DNA of 40,040 nucleotides. Source: JAKAQB01 sp027320105. GTDB lineage: Bacteria; Actinomycetota; Acidimicrobiia; Acidimicrobiales; Palsa-688. The stretch is from assembly GCA_027320105.1 (NCBI GenBank), contig DAHVMA010000070.1:1-40040 (forward strand), given 5' to 3'. Shown here in pieces: positions 8,367 through 16,670 of this stretch. The notes below the pieces were generated by a model. The model ran no database searches, had not been told where the DNA came from, and saw only the letters and a list, made by a program, of their open reading frames with translations. Positions within the stretch are counted from its first letter, which is position 1; the number at the start of each line of letters is the position of its first letter. A program made the translations under genes and the position numbers.

Positions 8367-10066
8367 GTCGCCTTGCTTACCAGGTGCGGCTCCGGGCCCA
8401 CCTCGAGGCTCCGCTGCACGGCGTCGACCTCCTCCGCCACGCGCCGCTCGTCCCACCCGAGCTCGGTGGCGAGGAGCCGGGCGACGTCGGGCGCGGCGGC
8501 GACCGTCGCCGCCCGGTCCAGCAGGGCAGCGCGCGTCCGGCGGGCGAGCACGTCCTCGAGGGTCACAGCCATCTCCCGGCGGACCGCCCACACCGCTTCG
8601 GCCCTCAGGTAAGGCAGGCCCGGCACCAGCGGCTGGGCGAGGGACGGGTCGACGGTGCACATCCCGACGACCGCTCTCGCCTCGGCGCCGTACCGGCCGA
8701 CGAGGTGATGGTGGGTGTCTCGGTGCTCGAGGAGCGGGCCGCCATTCGGCACCCGCTCCGATCCGAGCGCGCCGACGAGCGGCAAGCGTTTCGTGCGGCA
8801 CCGGTGTGCCTGGCGGCGCACCCCGAGAAGCGGGAGGAGGGCGTCGACCGTATCCTCCGCCATCCGGCGGTACGTCGTCAGCTTGCCGCCGGTGACGGTG
8901 ACGAGGCCCTCTGTGGACGTCACCACCCGATGGCGACGGGAGAGGTCGGCGGACCGCACGTGGTGGTCGCCGGCCAGCAGCGGACGCAGGCCGGCCCAGG
9001 AGCCGGTGACGTCCTGCCGCGTGAGACGGGAAGTCGTCCATGTGTTGACCGTGGCGAGCAGGTTGTCGATGTCGGCGTCGTCGCAGGCCGGAGATCGCAG
9101 CCCGCCTTCGTAGTCGCTGTCGGTGGTGCCGACATACGTGTACCGGCCCGTCGCCGAGGGCGCCTCGACGCCCTGGGCATCCCAAGGGGCGACGAAGATC
9201 GTCCGCCGCCCGCCGGGGACGGTCAGGACGGTGGCCCACGAGCACGGCAGGCGGTGGGACGGGAGGGCGAGGTGGACGCCCTTGGCTGGCCGGAGATGGG
9301 GGACCTCGCGGTCTGCCGGTGACCCCGGCAGGCTCGCCACCTCCTCGCTCCAGACCCCGGCGGCGTTGACTACCGCTCGGGCGCGCACGATCGTGCCGTC
9401 GGCGAGGCGGACGCCGCCGACACGGCCGGCAGGACGGCGGAGGAGCGCTACGACGGGCGATCGGGTCGCGATGACGGCGCCGTGCACGGCTGCGGTGCGG
9501 GCGATGGCGAGGGTCAGGCGAGCGTCGTCGGCTTGGGCGTCCCAGTAGACGAAGCTGGCGACGAGCCGGTCCGCCCGCAGCCCCGGCACGTGCCGCAGGG
9601 TGTCCTCGGCGGTGGTGCGGTGATGGCGGTGGCCGATCCTGACGCCGCCGCTCAGGTCATAGAGCCACAGGGCAGTCGAGTAGGCGCGGGCGATCCCTTC
9701 GGCGACGACGCCTTCACGGCCGAACAGCGGCACGCAGAAGGGCAACGGGCGAACGAGGTGCGGGGCGTTGCGCAGCAGGGTCTGGCGCTCGGCGAGCGCC
9801 TCGCGGACCAGCCCGAGCTCCCGTTGGTGCAGGTACCGGAGCCCTCCGTGGACGAACTTGGACGATCGAGACGACGTACCGGACGCCAGGTCCGCCGCCT
9901 CGACCAGCGCCGTCCGCAAACCCCGGGTCACGGCGTCGAGGGCCACCCCACACCCGGTGATCCCCCCGCCGACGACTACGACGTCGAACTCCTCGGCGGC
10001 CAGACGAGCCCGGCTGGCGGTGGCGTCGAAGCGGGCCGGCGGCGGCAGAGGTCGAGGCGCGGCCAT
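8363..10066 (-). CDS. glpD: glycerol-3-phosphate dehydrogenase, FAD-dependent
   Basis: A 567-residue membrane-associated flavoenzyme oxidising glycerol 3-phosphate to DHAP and feeding electrons to the quinone pool. The dinucleotide loop VVVGGGITGCG is at about 30-40, followed by LVEAADLASGTSSRSSKFVHGG and the hallmark HGGLRYL. The middle has VNAAGVWSEEVA and the C-terminal GlpD domain begins near VTGGKLTTYRRMAEDTVD. The ATG at 10066 gives a 25-residue lead before the Rossmann strand, usual for the family. It is first in the operon with the AGPS-like gene (4-bp overlap) and glpK. No GlpR or GlpF gene is nearby. The 166 bp upstream are shared with the divergent whiB. Confidence 0.95.
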   Translation of the reverse strand: MAAPRPLPPPARFDATASRARLAAEEFDVVVVGGGITGCGVALDAVTRGLRTALVEAADLASGTSSRSSKFVHGGLRYLHQRELGLVREALAERQTLLRNAPHLVRPLPFCVPLFGREGVVAEGIARAYSTALWLYDLSGGVRIGHRHHRTTAEDTLRHVPGLRADRLVASFVYWDAQADDARLTLAIARTAAVHGAVIATRSPVVALLRRPAGRVGGVRLADGTIVRARAVVNAAGVWSEEVASLPGSPADREVPHLRPAKGVHLALPSHRLPCSWATVLTVPGGRRTIFVAPWDAQGVEAPSATGRYTYVGTTDSDYEGGLRSPACDDADIDNLLATVNTWTTSRLTRQDVTGSWAGLRPLLAGDHHVRSADLSRRHRVVTSTEGLVTVTGGKLTTYRRMAEDTVDALLPLLGVRRQAHRCRTKRLPLVGALGSERVPNGGPLLEHRDTHHHLVGRYGAEARAVVGMCTVDPSLAQPLVPGLPYLRAEAVWAVRREMAVTLEDVLARRTRAALLDRAATVAAAPDVARLLATELGWDERRVAEEVDAVQRSLEVGPEPHLVSKAT

Positions 10067-10232
10067 GCGTGCACGGTAGGCCAGCGCTTCGATCCCCTTG
10101 CAACAGCCGGGCGTCGGGTATGGACACCCGGGGACGGTTCCGGCAAGAATGGCCTTCTTCCCAGAGCCCCCACCAGTCCCGCTGCCGGCAGGACCAGGTG
10201 GCGGGAGACCGTCGACCCCACGAGGAACCGCT

Positions 10233-10475
10233 GTGGACATGCCCAAGACCCTCGGTTGGCGCAACAAGGCGGCCTGCCGGGGCGTCGATCCGGACATCTT
10301 CTACCCGCTGACCGACGACGAAGCGGAAGAAGCCCGGGCGATCTGCTACGGCTGCCATGTCCGCCAGGCCTGCCTCGAGTGGGCGATCGGCAACCGGGAG
10401 CGCGACGGCGTGTGGGGCGGCGCCACCGAACGCGAGCGGCGACGGATGATCCGCCAGCGCCGCCGGTCCGCCTAG
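10233..10475 (+). CDS. WhiB-family iron-sulfur regulator
   Basis: An 80-residue actinobacterial WhiB-like protein that binds a 4Fe-4S cluster and usually contacts the principal sigma factor. Four cluster cysteines are at 15, 38, 41 and 47 (C-x22-C-x2-C-x5-C). The family turn GVWGG is at 59-63, followed by the basic tail ERERRRMIRQRRR that contacts DNA. The GTG at 10233 is preferred to the ATG six bases on, because GAGGAA lies about five bases upstream of it. It is divergent from glpD across 166 bp with no clear promoter. A GC hairpin follows the gene. The WhiB class cannot be assigned safely. Confidence 0.95.
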   Translation: MDMPKTLGWRNKAACRGVDPDIFYPLTDDEAEEARAICYGCHVRQACLEWAIGNRERDGVWGGATERERRRMIRQRRRSA

Positions 10476-10551
10476 CGACCTCGGGGGCCTCAGCCTCACG
10501 CCGCCGACTCCGCCACGCCGCTGCGTGCCGGCGGGCCTTGCCGACCTGCCC

Positions 10552-10582
10552 GGCGGGCGGTCGCCGGCCCCGACCGCCCGCC
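10552..10582. terminator. 11-bp-stem hairpin after whiB
   Basis: GGCGGGCGGTC (10552-10562) pairs perfectly with GACCGCCCGCC (10572-10582) across a 9-base loop, 17 bp before the trpD start. It lacks a T-run. It probably ends whiB transcripts or acts in the trpD leader. Confidence 0.5.
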
Positions 10583-10598
10583 CGCTACGGTCAGGTCC

Positions 10599-11684
10599 GT
10601 GTCCGATCCCGTGACGTTGGAGGAGCTCGGCGGGTGGCCGGGCGTCTTCGGGCGCCTGGCGAGGCGTTCCAACCTGAGCGCCGAGGAGGCGGCGGTGGCC
10701 CTCGGTGAGATCCTTGCCGGGGAGGCGAGCCCGGCGCAGATCGCGGCCTTCGCATTTGGGCTGCGGTGCAAGGGCGAGACCGTCGACGAGATGCGGGGGC
10801 TCGTGGCGGCGATGCTCGCTGCCGCGGAGCCGGTGCAGCTCCCCGCGGCGGTGCGGGAACGGGCGGTGGACACCTGCGGCACCGGGGGCGACCGGAGCGG
10901 GACGATCAACGTGTCGACCATCGCCGCTGTCGTCGTCGCCGGCGCTGGCGTCCCGGTCTGCAAGCACGGCGGCCGGGCAGCCAGCTCCCTCGCTGGATCA
11001 GCCGACGTGCTGGAGTCGCTCGGGGTCGCCGTCGCGCTCGGCCCGGTAGGCGTCACCCGGTGTGTCGAGGAAGCGGGCATCGGGTTTTGCTTCGCGCCCC
11101 GCTACCACGCGGCGATGCGCCACGCGATCCCCGTCCGGCGAGAGCTCGGCGTCCCGACGGCATTCAACTTCCTCGGTCCTCTTGCCAACCCGGCACGGAT
11201 CGTGCGCCAGGTCGTCGGCGTCGGCGACCCGGCGATGGCTCCCACCATGCTCGGGGTCCTGACCGGCAACGGCGCGACCCACGTCGCCGTCGTCCACGGG
11301 GCAGGCGGTCTGGACGAGCTGTCCACCACGGGCGTGTCGACGCTGCTCACCACTCGTGGTGAGCAGCAGGTGCACCCGTCCGAGGTGGGGTTGGGCACGG
11401 CCCGGCTCGAGGATCTACGTGGCGGCGACGCTGCTGCCAACGCGACCGCCGCCCTCCGCGTCCTGGCGGGGGAGCGAGGGCCGCACAGGGACATCGTGGT
11501 CCTCAACGCCGCTGCCGGCCTGGTGGTCGGGGGGGCGGCCGACGACCTCGGCGCCGGGGTGGCGCTGGCGGCGGAGGCCATCGACTCGGGGGCGGCGCAG
11601 GGTGCCCTCGACCGCCTGGTACGCCTGTCGAGGGAGGAGGCCCGCCGGGAGGGCGCCTCGCTCGCAGGGTCAGGGTCCAGCTGA
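10599..11684 (+). CDS. trpD: anthranilate phosphoribosyltransferase
   Basis: A 361-residue enzyme transferring phosphoribose from PRPP to anthranilate in tryptophan synthesis. The N-terminal helical domain (1-80) is followed by the PRPP loop DTCGTGGDRSGTINVST (about 91-107), CKHGGRAASSLAGSADVLE (121-139), FNFLGPLANPA and the catalytic-domain tail. KHGG replaces the usual KHGN, a small change at the PRPP/Mg site. The start is the GTG at 10599. No other trp gene lies in the window, so trpD stands alone here, as is common in actinobacteria. A convergent reductase follows. Confidence 0.95.
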   Translation: MSDPVTLEELGGWPGVFGRLARRSNLSAEEAAVALGEILAGEASPAQIAAFAFGLRCKGETVDEMRGLVAAMLAAAEPVQLPAAVRERAVDTCGTGGDRSGTINVSTIAAVVVAGAGVPVCKHGGRAASSLAGSADVLESLGVAVALGPVGVTRCVEEAGIGFCFAPRYHAAMRHAIPVRRELGVPTAFNFLGPLANPARIVRQVVGVGDPAMAPTMLGVLTGNGATHVAVVHGAGGLDELSTTGVSTLLTTRGEQQVHPSEVGLGTARLEDLRGGDAAANATAALRVLAGERGPHRDIVVLNAAAGLVVGGAADDLGAGVALAAEAIDSGAAQGALDRLVRLSREEARREGASLAGSGSS

Positions 11685-11742
11685 CGGCTCCGCCCGGGAG
11701 CTGCGGCTGGTGCGGGCCCGCGGGTCCCCTCCGGGGCCATGG

Positions 11743-12756
11743 TCACGGCGCAGCTCCGACGTCGACGATGACCTTGCCGAACCTCGTCGGCTCCTCCATG
11801 GCGGTGAGCGCTTGGGCTGCTGCCTCCAACGGGTAGCGGCGGTCGACGACGGGCCGCCAGGTCGCCCGCCTCACGTGCTGCAGGAGATGCTGGCAGTCGC
11901 GGGGGCTGCCCATCGACGTGCCGAGCAGGCTGCGCCACTGCCAGTAGACCTCGTCGACGGCCAGGGTCGCCGTGGAGCCGCCCGTGTCGCCGAATGACAC
12001 CAGACGGCCACCAGGGCGGAGCACGCGCAGTGCCGACGGCCATGTCGGGGCGCCGTAGCCGTCGACCACGGCGTCCAACGGCCCGCCGGCCATCTCGAGG
12101 AGTTGGTGGGGCCACAGCGGATCGCGGTAGGAGACACCGCCGGCGCAGCCCAAGGCGACGGCTCTGTCGATCTTCGCCGCCTGCCCCGAGGTGACGTAGA
12201 CCCGGGCGCCGAGGGCAACGCCGATCTGGAGGGCGAAGGTCGCGACGCCTCCCCCAGCCCCGGTCACGAGGAGGGATTGCTCCGGGCCGGCTCGGGCGCA
12301 GACGTTGACCGCACGCCACGCTGTCAGGCCACTGAGGCCGAGGGCTGCCGCTTCCGCCCAGTCGAGGTGGGGCGGCTTGGGGTGGGCGTTGGGGGCGGGT
12401 ACGACGACGCGATCAGCGAGGGTCCCCGGCGTAGGGGCACCGAGGATGTCGAACGCCGGCCCGGGGCAGTCCTCCCGGTCACCCCAACCGAGGGTGGGGT
12501 CGATCACGACCTCCTCCCCGACGGTCGGCGCGGACACTCCTGCGCCGACGGCGACGACCCGACCGGCGGCGTCGGAACCCAACGTGACGGGGAGCTCGCA
12601 ATAGCCGTCGTAGCGGACGACCCAGAGATCCCGACGGTTCAGGGCCGCTGCCATCACCGCTACGGCGACCTCGCCCGGTCCGGGCTCGGGGTCAGGCACC
12701 TCCCGGACACTGACCGAGGGCGGCCAGCCGAAGGCGGAGAGCTGAGCGGCGCGCAC
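11743..12756 (-). CDS. MDR-family alcohol dehydrogenase / quinone reductase
   Basis: A 337-residue medium-chain dehydrogenase. The GroES-like N-terminus has NRRDLWVVRYDGYCELPVTL and GSDAAGRVVAVGAGV. The NAD(P)-binding half has LLVTGAGGGVATFALQI followed by ALGARVYVTSG. Residues usual for the catalytic zinc (Cys near 40, GHE) are absent, since GSDAAG replaces GHExxG. A zinc-independent quinone-oxidoreductase-type enzyme or an atypical alcohol dehydrogenase is therefore likely. The start is the GTG at 12756. It converges with trpD. Upstream on the same strand are an Lrp-like remnant and a small membrane protein. Confidence 0.85.
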   Translation of the reverse strand: MRAAQLSAFGWPPSVSVREVPDPEPGPGEVAVAVMAAALNRRDLWVVRYDGYCELPVTLGSDAAGRVVAVGAGVSAPTVGEEVVIDPTLGWGDREDCPGPAFDILGAPTPGTLADRVVVPAPNAHPKPPHLDWAEAAALGLSGLTAWRAVNVCARAGPEQSLLVTGAGGGVATFALQIGVALGARVYVTSGQAAKIDRAVALGCAGGVSYRDPLWPHQLLEMAGGPLDAVVDGYGAPTWPSALRVLRPGGRLVSFGDTGGSTATLAVDEVYWQWRSLLGTSMGSPRDCQHLLQHVRRATWRPVVDRRYPLEAAAQALTAMEEPTRFGKVIVDVGAAP

Positions 12757-12762
12757 GGCGGG

Positions 12763-12864
12763 TCAGCCGGTGTGACCGTCGGCGCTGGCCGGCGCCTCGG
12801 CACCGCTGCAACGGTAGGAGATCTTGTGCATCTTGAGCTCCATGAAGGTCTCGGTGCCCCGCAC
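12763..12864 (-). pseudogene. C-terminal remnant resembling an Lrp/AsnC regulator
   Basis: A 33-codon frame reads PGVRGTETFMELKMHKISYR and ends at a TGA at 12763-12765. This resembles the last strand and tail of Lrp/AsnC effector domains, where a PGV-x(2,3)-TxT segment is usual. There is no DNA-binding domain and no room for one: the same frame is closed by the stop of the preceding gene 15 bases before the GTG at 12864. It looks like the surviving tail of a deleted regulator. The family match is from memory and short. Confidence 0.4.
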
Positions 12865-12879
12865 GCCAGGATGGGCCGG

Positions 12880-13455
12880 TCAGCGAAGGGGTGGTGACGC
12901 CGGCCCGGGCCGGGCCCGCAGGTCAGCCAGCGCGGCCTCGTAGGCGTCGAGCAGCTCCTCCGCCGGCGCGGCGGGCGTCGGCGGAGGGGATCGGTCCAGC
13001 TCGGCCCGGAGCCGGGCGAGTCGCCTGGCCCCGGCCTCGACGGCCCGGACCTCGGAGGCGAGCGCCGGCAGGTGCACGCGTCGCCACGCCCCGCCGCGCC
13101 GGTCCATCTCCGCAAGGCGGGCGTCGGTCTGCAGCGCCCGCTGGAGCAGCTCCTCGGCGGCGGCGTCCAGCACCGAGGGAGAAGGGTCACGCCCTCGGCG
13201 CCGACGGCCTGGCCGCCCTGGGCCCATGAGGGAGGTGGCGGCGGACTGGAGCAACGCGCACGCCCGCTGAAGGCGACGGTGGAGCAGAGCCGGGCGCCGG
13301 GGGCTCCACCGCCAGGCGAGCGGTGCGTCCGTCCGGTGGTCCGGCACGAGGCGGTTGGCTCGCCGCAGGCCCCGCAACGCGACACCAACGGTGAGCGAGA
13401 CCGCGACGGCGCTCGCGGCGAGCACACCTGCCAGCACCTCGAGCACAACGTGCAC
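12880..13455 (-). CDS. hypothetical membrane-anchored protein
   Basis: A 191-residue protein not assigned to a family. Residues about 3-30 (VVLEVLAGVLAASAVAVSL) form one transmembrane segment at the N-terminus with a basic inside face (RGLRRANR). The rest is Arg/Ala/Leu-rich and predicted helical, with segments such as LDAAAEELLQRALQTDARL and ASEVRAVEAGARRLARLRAE that could form a coiled coil, and a Pro-rich tail. It is probably anchored to the membrane with a cytoplasmic helical part. The GTG at 13455 starts the hydrophobic segment directly. Codon bias supports coding. Confidence 0.6.
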   Translation of the reverse strand: MHVVLEVLAGVLAASAVAVSLTVGVALRGLRRANRLVPDHRTDAPLAWRWSPRRPALLHRRLQRACALLQSAATSLMGPGRPGRRRRGRDPSPSVLDAAAEELLQRALQTDARLAEMDRRGGAWRRVHLPALASEVRAVEAGARRLARLRAELDRSPPPTPAAPAEELLDAYEAALADLRARPGPASPPLR

Positions 13456-13656
13456 GCCACCGATCGTACGGCCCGTCCCGCCGGCGCCGGTAGGGGTGGC
13501 TCAGGAGGCTCGGTGCGCCAACGCGACGTCCCCTGCACCCGGGCTGCGGGCCGGACCAACACGTGGTCGGACGCTGGACGCGTGCAACCTGACCGCACAC
13601 TGTAGGCGCACATGCGTTCGCTGTCCTGCACTTGGCGGTCACACCCTGTCGTCAGT

Positions 13657-13866
13657 ATGGAGGGCATGACGCTCACGATTGATTGCGCCGACTGCCGGAT
13701 GCAGCACACCCCGGTGTGCGAGGACTGCGTGGTGACCTTCATCTGCGGGCACGACGCTGGCGACGCGCTGGTGATCCACGCCGCCGAGGAGCGAGCCGTC
13801 CGGTTGCTCTCGCGGGCCGGTCTCGTGCCCCGCCTCCGCCACGAAGCCAGAGCCGGCTGCGCGTGA
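13657..13866 (+). CDS. small cysteine-rich protein
   Basis: About 66-69 residues with two CxxC pairs and one further Cys: DCADC, VCEDCVVTF and IC near the start, followed by a helical part (AAEERAVRLLSRAGL) and PRLRHEA. The spacing suggests a small zinc ribbon. I recall similar short proteins in actinobacteria but no function. Two in-frame ATGs exist, at 13657 and 13666. GGAGG lies only two bases before the second, so the first start or a leaderless mRNA is possible. TTGGCG and TATGGA 18 bp apart form a weak promoter overlapping the first ATG. It is followed 110 bp later by the sepH-like gene. Confidence 0.65.
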   Translation: MEGMTLTIDCADCRMQHTPVCEDCVVTFICGHDAGDALVIHAAEERAVRLLSRAGLVPRLRHEARAGCA

Positions 13867-13976
13867 AGCCGCTTGATCGCCTGTCGCTCCCCTGGGGCCT
13901 CCCCGGCGGTGGGAGAGGCAACTGCTAGCGTTCCGGCGACCGGCCCGGGGAGCGGGCCTTACCCGTCGCCGCGGGA

Positions 13977-15335
13977 GTGCCCTTGCTCGAGCTCCATGTC
14001 GTCGGAGTGGACGCCGAGGCCCGTGCCCTCCTGCTGTCGGACCGCACCGATGGGCGTGGTGGGCGGTTCTGGGTGCGGGTGGATGACCACTTCGTGGTCA
14101 CCGTCGACCAGGCGATCGTCGAGACAGCTCGGCAACCGGGGAGCTCCCGCCGTCCGGCGCGGGCAGCCCCGGCCTACCCGCCGGCGTCCCCGGCGCCACT
14201 CGGTGACCAGTCTCCCCAAGCCACACCGGGCCAGCCGCCACGGGGCAAGGCCCCGCCGCCCCCGTCTGCTGCGCCGCCCCCGTCTGCTGCGCCACCCTCG
14301 CCTGCGGCGCCACCCTCGCCTGCGGCACCGTCGTGGCCGGCGCGGGCTGTTCCATCGTCGCATCCGGCGGCCCGGCCGCTTCCCGGTCCGGTCAGCGCGC
14401 TCAGCCCTCGGGAGATCCAGGCCCGCCTCCGGCAGGGTCGGACCGTCGCCGAGGTGGCGAAGGAGGCAGGCGTCGGGGTCGACTGGATCGAGCGGTTCGC
14501 GGCGCCGATCCTCGCCGAGCAGCATGCGGCCGTCGAGCGGGCAGGCGCCCTGCGCTTCGCCGCCCCCCACAAGGGCGAATCCGCCCTGCCGCTCGCCGAG
14601 GCGGTCCGCCGGAACCTGCTGCGGCGTGGTGTCCGGCTGTCCCCGGCTGAGATCGCCGCCCGGTGGTCGGCATTCCACCAGGACGCCGGCCAGTGGATCG
14701 TCCGCTTCGAGTACGAGCACCGCCAGCGCGCCTACCGGGCCGACTGGCTCGTCGACCTCCATTCCCGGACGCTGTCGGCCATCAGCCCCCTGGGGGCCCA
14801 GCTTGCCTTCGCCGACGACGCTTCGACAGCGTCCGTGCTCCTTCCAGCTGACCAGCGGCCAGCCCGCCCGGCGCGACCCGCCGCCGGCCGCCCGGCCCGC
14901 TCCGGGCGCCCTGCCCCCTTTACCGCCGCCGGCCTCGCCGGCGACCGGGGCTTGCCCCCGCGCTCGACGTCGGCGTCCTCCTCTGACGAAGAGAGCGACG
15001 GGAGCCTCGCCGGCGACCGGGGCTCGCCCCCGCGCTCGGCGAGGGCACCCCGGGAGCGGGTTGCGGCGACGACCCGGGTGCCTGCGGGCGCTCGCGCCAC
15101 GCTGCCGCCCAACACGCCGGGCGACCACGCCGAGGAGCGACGGGTGGATGGCGAGGCGGCCGGAGCGGGTGGGAAGGCGCCGCCCGGCGGCCGGTCGCGG
15201 GTGACCGGGGTGCCGAGGGGGGCAGGAGGAGAGGTCCCTGCCGACGTGCCCGATGCTCTGCCGCCGACTGGCGCCGGGCCCTCCCGCCGGCGACGGACCG
15301 AGCCGCCGCCTGGACGGGCCCAGCGCCTCCGCTGA
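13977..15335 (+). CDS. sepH: SepH-like division protein (DUF3071)
   Basis: A 452-residue protein of the actinobacterial SepH family, which binds FtsZ and promotes Z-ring assembly. Residues 1-45 (LELHVVGVDAEARALLLSD, RFWVRVDD) match the conserved N-terminal domain. A Pro/Ala linker with short repeats (about 95-120) follows. The helix-turn-helix region LSPREIQARLRQGRTVAEVA, then GVDWIERFAAPILAEQ, is at about 140-185, the usual SepH core. A further domain (WIVRFEYEHRQRAYRADWLV) and a long disordered Pro/Arg/Gly tail complete it. GTG at 13977 and TTG at 13983 are both possible starts, and GGGAG suits the TTG. The tail is longer than usual and contains a duplicated segment. Confidence 0.85.
   Translation: MPLLELHVVGVDAEARALLLSDRTDGRGGRFWVRVDDHFVVTVDQAIVETARQPGSSRRPARAAPAYPPASPAPLGDQSPQATPGQPPRGKAPPPPSAAPPPSAAPPSPAAPPSPAAPSWPARAVPSSHPAARPLPGPVSALSPREIQARLRQGRTVAEVAKEAGVGVDWIERFAAPILAEQHAAVERAGALRFAAPHKGESALPLAEAVRRNLLRRGVRLSPAEIAARWSAFHQDAGQWIVRFEYEHRQRAYRADWLVDLHSRTLSAISPLGAQLAFADDASTASVLLPADQRPARPARPAAGRPARSGRPAPFTAAGLAGDRGLPPRSTSASSSDEESDGSLAGDRGSPPRSARAPRERVAATTRVPAGARATLPPNTPGDHAEERRVDGEAAGAGGKAPPGGRSRVTGVPRGAGGEVPADVPDALPPTGAGPSRRRRTEPPPGRAQRLR
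14262..14332 (+). repeat. short tandem repeats in the sepH linker
   Basis: Imperfect 15-18-bp units (CCCCGTCTGCTGCGCCG, then CCACCCTCGCCTGCGGCG) repeat four times and encode alternating Pro/Ser/Ala runs. This is a disordered linker prone to copy-number change. Confidence 0.75.
14932..15038 (+). repeat. duplicated 35-bp segment in the sepH tail
   Basis: Bases 14932-14966 and 15004-15038 are identical except for one base. Both encode LAGDRG-(L/S)-PPRS, separated by an acidic Ser/Glu/Asp stretch, SSSDEESDGS. The repeat lies in the disordered C-terminal tail. Confidence 0.85.
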
Positions 15336-15459
15336 CGGCGGAGCTCCGGATGAGCTAAGGAGCTGCCCTTGGTGGACGAGTGAGGAAGGCGAGTGATCGA
15401 ACGGATCGGCACCTGCCATGCTGACCGTCACCGGAGCCCCTCGACGGAGCCCCTCGCCC

Positions 15460-16596
15460 ATGCGCCACCTCCTCGTCACCAACGACTTCCCGCCCAAGAC
15501 CGGGGGCATCCAGTCCTACCTCTGGGAGCTGTGGCGCCGGCTGCCGCCCGGCGACGTGGTGGTGCTCACGACGCCGCATCCGCGAGCGGCGCGCTTCGAC
15601 CCCGAACAGTCGTTCCCAATCGTCCGCACCCATGAGCCCGTCCTCCTCCCCAACCCGCTCGTCACCCGGCGGATACGCAGCCTCGCCCGGGAGAGCGGTG
15701 CCGGGGCGGTGGTCCTCGACCCCGCCCTGCCCCTCGGGCTCCTCGGTCCGGGTATCGGGATGCCATACGCAGTCGTGCTGCACGGCGCCGAGGTGGCCGT
15801 GCCCGGTCGCCTGCCCGGCACCCGCCAGGCGCTGGAGCGGGTGCTCTCCCACGCCTCACTGGTCATCGCCGCCGGCGGGTACCCCGAGGCCGAGGCGCGT
15901 CGCGCCATGGGGGGCGCCCCCCTGCCGCCTGTGGCGCGGATACCCCCGGGCGTCGACGTGGGGCGGTTCACGCCGCTGCCCGCCATCGAGCGTGCCGCCA
16001 TGCGGACCCGCCTCGGCCTCGATCCTTCTGCCCCGCTCGTCGTCAGCGTCAGCCGGCTCGTGCCCCGCAAGGGGATGGACACGCTCATCCACGCCGCCAC
16101 CCGCCTTCGGCCGACGTACCCGGACCTGCAGGTCGTCATCGGCGGCACCGGGCGCGACGAGGGGCGCCTCGCCCGCCTCGTAGGCCGGACTGGCGCCTCG
16201 GTCCGCATGCTCGGTTGGGTGGCCGATGCCGACCTGCCCGGCCTGTACGCCTGCGCCGACGTGTTCGTCCTGTGCTGCCGCAACCGGTGGGGCGGCCTCG
16301 AACAGGAGGGCTTCGGGACCATATTCCTCGAGGCGGCGGCGGCAGGGGTCCCCTCGGTCGCCGGGCGCAGCGGCGGTGCGGCCGAGGCGGTCGTCGACGG
16401 CGAGACGGGGACGGTGGTCGAACGCTCCGATGACCCCGCGGCGCTGGCCGACGCCATCAGCGACCTCCTCGCCGACCCGCAGCGGGCCCGCAAGGAAGGC
16501 CAGGCGGCGCGCTCACGGGTGGAGGAGTCGTTCTCCTACGACGTCCTCGCCGGACAGCTGTCGGCGGCGCTGGCGAGCCTCGGGGCGCGCCGGTGA
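15460..16596 (+). CDS. GT4 glycosyltransferase, PimB-like mannosyltransferase
   Basis: A 378-residue GT-B fold enzyme close to the mycobacterial PimB' group, which adds mannose from GDP-mannose to phosphatidylinositol monomannoside at the inner membrane face. LVTNDFPPKTGGIQSYLWEL opens the acceptor domain (about 4-23). The donor domain shows VVSVSRLVPRKGMDTLI and the E-x7-E type motif in EQEGFGTIFLEA, followed by GVPSVAGRSGGAAEAV. The ATG at 15460 is preferred over the in-frame ATG at 15418 because it begins at the conserved first strand and gives the family length. It starts 124 bp after sepH. The exact acceptor is inferred. Confidence 0.88.
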   Translation: MRHLLVTNDFPPKTGGIQSYLWELWRRLPPGDVVVLTTPHPRAARFDPEQSFPIVRTHEPVLLPNPLVTRRIRSLARESGAGAVVLDPALPLGLLGPGIGMPYAVVLHGAEVAVPGRLPGTRQALERVLSHASLVIAAGGYPEAEARRAMGGAPLPPVARIPPGVDVGRFTPLPAIERAAMRTRLGLDPSAPLVVSVSRLVPRKGMDTLIHAATRLRPTYPDLQVVIGGTGRDEGRLARLVGRTGASVRMLGWVADADLPGLYACADVFVLCCRNRWGGLEQEGFGTIFLEAAAAGVPSVAGRSGGAAEAVVDGETGTVVERSDDPAALADAISDLLADPQRARKEGQAARSRVEESFSYDVLAGQLSAALASLGARR

Positions 16597-16670
16597 GCCC
16601 GGGGACGACCGGAGCCGGGAGTGGGTTGGGTACCGTAAATGCGGGCGAAGCAGCCCGAGGAGGGACGCAC

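Noticed and set aside
14200..15040. CRISPR-like array suggested by repeated segments
   Set aside because: The repeats are coding, in frame and few, and there are no evenly spaced unique spacers. They encode the disordered parts of the SepH-like protein.
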